64,000 bases of DNA, from NCBI GenBank assembly GCA_947359465.1, contig OX375881.1, forward strand, positions 28,995,742 to 29,059,741. The letters are read 5' to 3'. A program made the translations under genes and the position numbers. Positions within the stretch are counted from its first letter, which is position 1. Every line of letters starts with the position of its first letter. The stretch comes from Metellina segmentata. Taxonomy: Eukaryota; Arthropoda; Arachnida; Araneae; Tetragnathidae. Under the pieces are notes generated by a model, which was given only the letters and a program-made list of their open reading frames with translations, was not told the DNA's origin and did no database searches. Shown piece after piece: positions 58,301 to 64,000 of the stretch.

Positions 58301-61300
58301 ATAGGTCAGGGGATCAAGAATAGAATCAGTATATTTGCACATGACTTAAACATATGGGGGACAGTGGATACCAAGTTACAGATAGAAAATTTACAAGGGG
58401 ATTTTGATAAGATATCCGAATGGGCTGTAAAATGGGGTATGTCATTTAATGTAGGGAAATGTCAAGTTCTGCATATGGGTTACAGGAACAGTGGAGCCGA
58501 GTACAGGCTGCAGGGAGTAAAGGTAAAGGAGGGAGAAACAGTCAAGGATCTTGGGGTGATAATTCACAGGGATTTTAAAATGGGTCATCAATGTTCAGCT
58601 GCGGGTAAAAAGGCTAATAGGTTACTGGGGTATATTAAAAAGACTGTAACTTCAAGGGATAAGAATATAATCTTGCCGTTATATAAGGGTTTAGTAAGAC
58701 GACATCTAGAATATGCTGTACAATTATGGGCTCCATATATGAGAAAGGACATAGAATCAATTGAAAGGGTTCAGCACAGAGCTACAAAAATAAAAAAAGG
58801 GGCTAGCAAATTTCGACTATAATGAACGTTTAAGTAAGCTAAACATGTATACACTGGAAAGAAGAAGGAGGGAGGATTTGATTCAGCTTTTCAAGTTTGT
58901 AAAACAAGGGGACACAGAGGGCTTAAATTTCAATAGGGATAACAGAACAAGGGGTCATGGGTATAAATTGAATAAGACACATTTTAATCGGGATTTAAGG
59001 AAAAACTACTACTTTAATAGGGTAATAGACAGTTGGAACGCGTTGCCAGAAAATATAGTTAATTCAAAGGGAGTGTACGAATTTAAGACACAATAGGATA
59101 GTCAGTGAGAATTGGAGAATTCATAAACAAAGGACCAGCCTTGTTGGGCTTGAGCCTGTAGCTGGTCGTCAATACTTGTATTTGTATAAGAAATCATTTA
59201 ATCAATACCAAATGAAATGAAAAGGTAGGTAGACAGACATTTTAATTAACGTTATACTGGAGCAACAAAATAGGCTGTTGATGACATGAAATGAAGAAAA
59301 CATTATAAGCTGACATTCATTCTGTGATCCCTAAATACACACGAAAAAACGTTTACTGCCATTACTTAAACATCCGAATTAATAGAATATTTCATATAAT
59401 TGGTAATCATGCAAGTCTAAAACATAGCAAGAAATAAATATGACATAAATAGAACTTTAGTTTTGTTGGATAACACAGTAAAAGGCAAGTATTTCTCAAT
59501 AAATTTATCAGAAATTCTTCACTGATTATATCAGACTACTAAATTCAAAACGAGTAAATTAAGAGTAAGGATTTGGACTAGATTCTATACCCATGTATTT
59601 GTTGAGGAGTGCCAGGTGCAGATAATTTGTAGTTCATAGGATTACAAACACTCGAATCAGAAGCGCTCCGAGAAAGGGAATCTTCAGATACACTACTTCT
59701 GTGTTCTCGTGACAAACTAAGAGCACTGCCATGACCATCTGCTTCTAGAATATAGCCCTGTAAAAGACACTCAATTTTTAAACAAAAATCAATTACATTA
59801 TATTGCAAGCTTACATTTGAAACACACTCGGTATGACTCAAGAAATCTAGCCTTCATGCAAAGAAAAAAATGACTTAGTGTACACACTTCCAACACCCGA
59901 AAGACCACATTCTAATCTGGAAAAGCTAAACACTTGTGTATAGAAAATTTTGACCTTGTGTTCCACTGGTAAGTTGACAATATAAAATGATACAGGAGTT
60001 CAATATCCATAAAAACTTGTCTACAATCGGCTTTACTATAAAACGAATACTTGCTTAACACTTACATCAACAGCTTAGAGCAGGAAACTTGTTGAAATTT
60101 TTTGGACACTAAATGCTTATTTTCATAAGAAATATACTGTCATATAATGTTCCCTGTTTTAAGGTATACAACATTAGCAAAATGTTTTCATAATTTTTAT
60201 TTCTTGATCTAAAAATTAATAGTTGCATTTAAATTGTACATTAAAAGATTAGTTTAGCCAGTTAACGAGTTTGTGCTCTATAATCTGAGCATATAATATA
60301 ACTCATTTTACATCACTAGTTAATAACAGAAAGATGAATTTAAACACAGCTTAATAAAAACAAACCTGGAATTTCTGAAGTTCATTTTGTAGTTTTTCTA
60401 ATTTTAAACCATTATCTGTCAGTTGTCCCTCAATCGTGGCTGGGTCCCCCATTGCAGGATTTTGTTCATATGCACTTTTCATTTTCATTAATCCATCCCT
60501 ATAAAAAATAGTTTTTAATACTATAATATAAATAAAAACAGACAACTGCTTTAATAATAATAATTAAAAAACAAATTTTTTTTTCCCCCCTCAATTGAAG
60601 AGTATACTATGTTAAATTAAAACAGATAAGATAAAAAGAAATTTTTTTAATATTTTTTTTTTCAGTTTAGAAATCATAAAGTTAAGAGTTCATGTCAATT
60701 TAAAATCATAACTTCAAAAATAGCATGGGAAAACAGATTGCTTAAAAGATATTTCTATTTCTATTTGCACAAGTTTTGACCTTGAATTGTAATTATAATT
60801 GTGTTGCAATAGTAATTGCCCAATTATAATTGAAATACATTATTTTACCAAAAAAAGTTACCTAGAAGAAGTTTCTTGATGTATTTTTGCTTCTAAATCG
60901 TCTATTTTTTGCTGCAATTTTTTCTTCCTTTGCATAGGAGGCAAATCACTAAAATCTTCCTTCATTTCATCAACAACATTCTGAAAATGATATAATAACA
61001 ACAAGCAATAAATACACAATTTTGAAGCTTAAAAATTTGTAGTTAAAAACAATGAATTTCATCAGTTTCACAAAACTCAAACTTTGTTTTTGATAAAGCA
61101 AAAAAAGATAGAAAACATTGATAGTTTAGCTCACACCACACTAAATAGCACAAAAATTAAAGGCAAGGATAATAAAAGAAGGGGGAAACAGTGAGGTTAG
61201 TTACAGGCATGCAAGAAATCACCAAACCCATGTTAATACTTACACAAAATTATACACATCAGATACCACAGGAAATTAGGTGGTTAGACATGTGTGCAAG

Positions 61301-64000
61301 ATAGAATCAAAAAGAAAAAACACACTATTAGTACAAAACCACACAAGAATTAAATACTTTACACAATGATAAAAAATGGTTCAAGAGAAACTATTATAAT
61401 AAATAGTTCTGTATGAATTAGTAAATAAAGTAATTGCTTTTAATGATAAGGCTGCTTCAAAGCAGCAGTTAGCATAACATACCATTTAGTGAAATACTTA
61501 CCTTAGAATTGGAGAAAATGTTTAAAATCCGGCCTCTTTTCTTGTTTTTACCTCCTTGCAATGTTCCTCTGACAGTCAATGTATCTGTTCTATTTGATGA
61601 TAAGGAATTACTTAGTTCTCCGTTTCTAGGGTTGCTTAAATCTTCAAAAGGAATATCCTCAGGAGGGTCATAACCAGATTTATACTTCTCTATGACTAAA
61701 TATGAATCCTGTAATACAAGAATTTCAGGTATTTGAATAAAATTTTAAACTTTTATGAATTGCATCATTAGTGTACTCATGAGGGTCAAACCTAAAGGTA
61801 CAGTATTTTCAATGATTCAAAAAAATTAACTGAACTAAAGAAAATACACTAACTTTTTGAAATGTCCTGTATTTGGAGTATGTAGTTTTAATGAAAATAG
61901 TTGTGCATTTGTAAAAACATGCAAAACATTTTAATCTTTAAAACCAGATTTATACAAAATTCAATTAGTTCATTTTCATTCTCTAACTTTGAATTCCATA
62001 CAAGCTCACCCTCAGACTGATAGTTAGATGGTATTTAAGTGGGTATGCATTCCCAGAATTGCCAAAGAACCAAAATTTAGATTAGATAAGCATTTTTTAT
62101 GTCTATCCAAAAGGCAATAAATACTTCAATAATGATTAGGAACTAGTGCTTATGTTCAGTGTAAAGTGGGAAAAAAGCAATTTAAGAAACAGCCACAGCT
62201 CAGAATTTTTACTACATAACTCAAAACATACCCAAGATTTTTAATTCACAGCAAAGAATCCAACTAGCCTAACTGAAACCTTAAAAAACTTTGATTGTTT
62301 TAAAAGAAACCCAATTTAACACTTTTTCAATAACTTATAATTGCTATGTTATAAATAGTGTTATTAAATTCAAAATATCCATTAGAGTAGAACTGAATCT
62401 TCATTGTAAATTGAGATTTATACCTTTTAATTTATTGAACTAGTCCTTTGCACATATAAATGTTTAGCGTGTGTATGCTTTCAGAGATTTGCTGACAAAT
62501 CAACATTTTTTACTGCTGATTCAGTTTAGACATATTCTATGGTGAGTTACAATGCATAGTTTTCTCATTACTGTTCTTTTTTTATCAAAGCATCATTAAA
62601 ACCAATTTAATAATTCAGCGATGTATGAACACAGAATTTTTGGTGATGAGAATGGGAATCATTCTAAATTAATTCAATGATGTTGGCCTGTGGAAACTAC
62701 ACAATGCTGCAAGATTTCATTCGTTCAGCGATTGATAAATGATAAATGTAATCTTTTTGTTTGTCAACATATAACCTCATATTCTCGTACTTTTTACGAT
62801 TAAGCTATAATTAATTATAAATACTTGTTAGTTTAAAATATGAAATTGGAAAAACTTGGAAAAGTATTCCCTATTAAATATGCGTTTTAGTATAGGGCTC
62901 TTGTCTTATAAAAAAGAATTTACTATGCCGTGTTCTCAGAACATTTGAGAACCACTGCTCACAATACACAATAAAATATACAACAATAAAAAATACATAA
63001 CTAGCCACTGCGTGGCTAGCCTGGCGTTGCCCGTGCCCATGGTGTAAGGTATTAATCTGGTGTAAAATTTTATGCAGATTTCAAATACGTTGAAGATATA
63101 TTCAATTTAAAAATGATTTATTTAAAGAAAATCATATTTTTAGATAACAATCTCAATTGAAATTTTCCGCAGATTTCAAATACGTTGTAATTTGTACTCT
63201 ATATTTAACGGTCTAGGAGATATAAAAAAGAAGTGTGACTATAGTTAAAAGATTTATCGTCTGGCTGAATAAACATTTCTCCGCGCAAACAAACAAAATA
63301 ATTTTCTCCACGTGCAAAATGAAAGCGGAAACTTAAAAAATAATTTTTTTTAGTGTTCACCGAAGCGATGAAAAAAATTTTTCATGGTTCCAAGGTCACG
63401 TGGGTAGAAAAGTCAAGATTGGGGCGATTCTTCTTTCGTCCAGACAAAGAACCAGGTGGAGAATAAAACTATTAAATTCACTTTAAAATATTCTAGATTA
63501 AATTTTAAAATTTCGCTGCAACCCAAAAATTGCAAAAAATTTGGACTACCTGCCTGCCAAATCGCATTGCTGTAAGTGCCATAGAATCGTCAGGATTTTG
63601 GGCCTGTAAAAAAAAACAGACAAACACTTCCTTTTATAATTTTTGAGATGTTAAGTTTTTTATTCCTCGTGGGTGTTTTTCGAATCGTCGTTAAACTTTT
63701 TACTAGTTGAGCAAAAAGGAATTTATTGCAATGATATTATAGTCATTTAACTGCTAACAGAAAAATCAGATACAGTTCAGTCTACATAAGAGAAACATCT
63801 ATTTAATGAACGTTTTAATAATGAAGTCCGGTTTAGTAAAACTGACTGCATGCAAAGAATCATTTGAAAACATTCTGGAAAAATCAAGGATTAAAAACTC
63901 CAAATTCAGCAATGCAACATATTACTTACCTCTCTGGGGTTAACAGACTCAGCAGCCTCAATTATACCATCCAAGCACTTAACAAGAATAGGCAAGACCT
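52217..64000 (-). CDS. Cip4: CIP4/TOCA (FNBP1) family F-BAR/HR1/SH3 protein, 3' half
   Basis: Seven minus-strand exons join in phase with consensus splice sites: 64000-63930 (partial), 61708-61502, 60980-60862, 60498-60366, 59757-59591, 55365-55208 and 52374-52217. About 336 residues are encoded. In order they give the end of the F-BAR region (VLPILVKCLDGIIEAAESVN), a linker with a basic patch (GGKNKKRGR), an HR1-type coiled coil (DLPPMQRKKKLQQKIDDLEA, then DGLMKMKSAYEQNPAMGDP), a Ser-rich linker, an acidic segment (FENEYEYNDEF) and a C-terminal SH3 domain with ALYPF, GDGWTRV and FVPTSYIETYL. Family members bind membranes through F-BAR, Cdc42-GTP through HR1, and WASP or dynamin through SH3, linking endocytosis to actin assembly. 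No lesion is visible, so this looks like a functional host gene. The gene name is by family; paralogue identity is not resolved. Confidence 0.92.
52375..55207 (-). other. CIP4/TOCA last intron
   Basis: AT-rich, with a poly-T/poly-G run near 53170-53200 and another G run near 54850. An unrecognised 95-residue minus frame (53241-53528) has no domain I can name and no support as an exon. Confidence 0.5.
55208..55365 (-). CDS. Cip4: CIP4/TOCA exon: acidic linker and SH3 start
   Basis: Flanked by TTTAG and GTAATT. It encodes SGIGTSQPSITDEAE, an acidic Tyr-containing segment, then GKALYPF, the first strand of SH3. Confidence 0.9.
55907..55957 (-). mobile_element. Very short SINE-tail insertion with 14-bp target duplication
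   Basis: atatacatctatgg occurs at 55907-55920 and 55944-55957. The 23 bp between contain tatttttagttaacgtc, the 3' end of SINE family A in minus orientation. It is an almost completely 5'-truncated insertion. Confidence 0.75.
55960..56880 (+). pseudogene. Decayed Tc1/mariner-superfamily transposase
   Basis: Plus-strand pieces near 56480-56660 read LFQQDNASPH with an Asp, then SPNLMVIKQIWDTMQQRCG, where the usual Asp and Glu of SPDLNPIE-type motifs are changed. The rest is eroded and ends were not found. It lies in a CIP4/TOCA intron. Confidence 0.6.
57008..57316. repeat. 309-bp direct duplication, left copy
   Basis: Matches 59187-59495 with a constant offset of 2179 and about three mismatches. 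It includes a truncated SINE family A tail (near 57060) and ends exactly where LINE sequence begins. Confidence 0.95.
57317..59096 (+). pseudogene. LINE reverse transcriptase, catalytically altered
   Basis: The open frame begins upstream at 57245, but its first 24 residues are duplicated target DNA; LINE protein starts at RDKEAYQ. RT motifs follow in order: KAPGPDDIYPRVL, LANITPIFKKG, NYRPVSLTSVICKIFES, QYGFRNGRSCSTNLL, MYIDFQKAFDKVPHE and SGVPQGSVLGPILF. The catalytic box reads IFAHDLNIWG, where the other copy has IFADDLKIWG, so one catalytic Asp is His. A frameshift near 58795 splits the C-terminal part. Confidence 0.9.
57317..59186 (+). mobile_element. CR1/Jockey-type LINE, 5'-truncated copy 2
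   Basis: 1870 bp of LINE sequence lies between the two copies of the 309-bp duplication. The 3' end carries a short tattt(g) repeat, as in the copy at 27674. The 5' end is truncated before the endonuclease. It sits in a CIP4/TOCA intron in the opposite orientation to the gene. Confidence 0.92.
59187..59495. repeat. 309-bp direct duplication, right copy
   Basis: Begins at the end of the LINE 3' repeat (tttgta/taagaaatc) and ends at tatttc, after which host intron continues as tcaataaatt. The ATG of the left copy is ATA here. Confidence 0.95.
59591..59757 (-). CDS. Cip4: CIP4/TOCA exon: Ser-rich linker
   Basis: Flanked by TTTTACAG and GTATAG. It encodes SSVSEDSLSRSASDSS, a likely disordered, phosphorylatable linker (inference), and NYKLSAPGTPQQIH. 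The 309-bp duplication beside the LINE ends only about 95 bp downstream of this exon's donor. Confidence 0.88.
60366..60498 (-). CDS. Cip4: CIP4/TOCA exon: second half of HR1
   Basis: Encodes MKSAYEQNPAMGDPATIEGQ and LEKLQNELQKFQ. It matches the second HR1 helix region of CIP4 proteins, which contacts Cdc42. Confidence 0.9.
60862..60980 (-). CDS. Cip4: CIP4/TOCA exon: first half of HR1
   Basis: Encodes KEDFSDLPPMQRKKKLQQKI, the strongly conserved first HR1 helix of this family. Flanked by TTTTCAG and GTAACT. Confidence 0.92.
61502..61708 (-). CDS. Cip4: CIP4/TOCA exon: end of F-BAR and basic linker
   Basis: Encodes DSYLVIEKYKSGYDPPEDIP, diagnostic of the F-BAR C-terminal extension, then a Ser/Thr-rich and basic linker. 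Exactly 69 codons, phase 0 at both ends. Confidence 0.92.
61709..63002 (-). other. CIP4/TOCA intron
   Basis: AT-rich. The phrase catttgagaaccactg at about 62943-62958 resembles a hAT terminus (reversed CAGTGGTTCTCAAATG), suggesting an eroded hAT-type MITE edge. No other feature seen. Confidence 0.4.
63003..63660 (-). mobile_element. Helitron-like element with hairpin and CTAG end
   Basis: On the minus strand the sequence runs from ggaagtgtttgtctg near 63635 to a terminal hairpin, TAGCCACGCAGTGGCTA, followed by GT at about 63003. The GGCAACGCCAGGCTAGCC block before it is typical of such ends. Related pieces occur at 48095 and 49841. No protein is encoded. Confidence 0.5.
63930..64000 (-). CDS. 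Cip4: CIP4/TOCA exon: F-BAR, runs off the window
   Basis: The visible 23 codons read LPILVKCLDGIIEAAESVNP and end at GAG/GTAAGT. The rest of the F-BAR domain and the start codon lie beyond position 64000. Confidence 0.88.

Overview
This window is a piece of an arthropod nuclear genome, most likely a spider or another chelicerate (inference). The DNA is AT-rich with long introns and dense transposable elements. The Ty3 gag start (MSFLVRAKKEDL), the secreted LRR gene type and the mixture of SINEs, Tc1-like elements, hAT and Harbinger resemble what I know of spider genomes. I see no bacterial-type operon, rRNA gene, CRISPR array or genuine tRNA gene; the tRNA-like boxes all sit at the heads of SINEs.

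Layout. (1) 1-23.8 kb is a nest of elements. It starts with a Ty3 retrotransposon with an uninterrupted 1082-codon pol frame and its 3' LTR, abutting an opposite-strand gag and its probable leader and LTR. A tRNA-derived SINE lies inside an older tandem duplication. A broken PIF/Harbinger element follows, with convergent MADF/BESS accessory gene and transposase. One MADF intron holds a 1030-bp terminal-inverted-repeat element with an 8-bp target duplication that carries a fragment of a CRESS-virus-like Rep (HUH endonuclease) gene. Next come two related Tc1-like elements, a P-like transposase tail and a decayed Ty3 pol. (2) 23.9-43.3 kb is a plus-strand secreted leucine-rich-repeat gene. A 2.84-kb hAT element splits it just after the signal peptide, and it also has a frameshift and two stops, so it is a pseudogene as read. 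Its introns hold a LINE, Harbinger and Helitron-like sequence, SINEs, a mariner, a candidate solo LTR, two abutting Tc1-like elements and a long TA microsatellite. (3) 43.3-50.5 kb is repeat-rich intergenic DNA: a second SINE family, an inverted partial copy of the last LRR exon, a 133-bp satellite and Helitron-like pieces. (4) 50.5-64 kb is the 3' half of an intact minus-strand host gene of the CIP4/TOCA (FNBP1) family. Seven exons join in phase and encode the end of the F-BAR region, an HR1 coiled coil and a C-terminal SH3 domain. A 5'-truncated LINE flanked by a 309-bp direct duplication sits in one of its introns.

Most coding capacity is therefore transposon-derived; CIP4/TOCA is the one host gene that looks functional. 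The most unusual object is the Rep-carrying inverted-repeat element at 8808-9837. The 309-bp duplication around the LINE at 57317-59186 is second.
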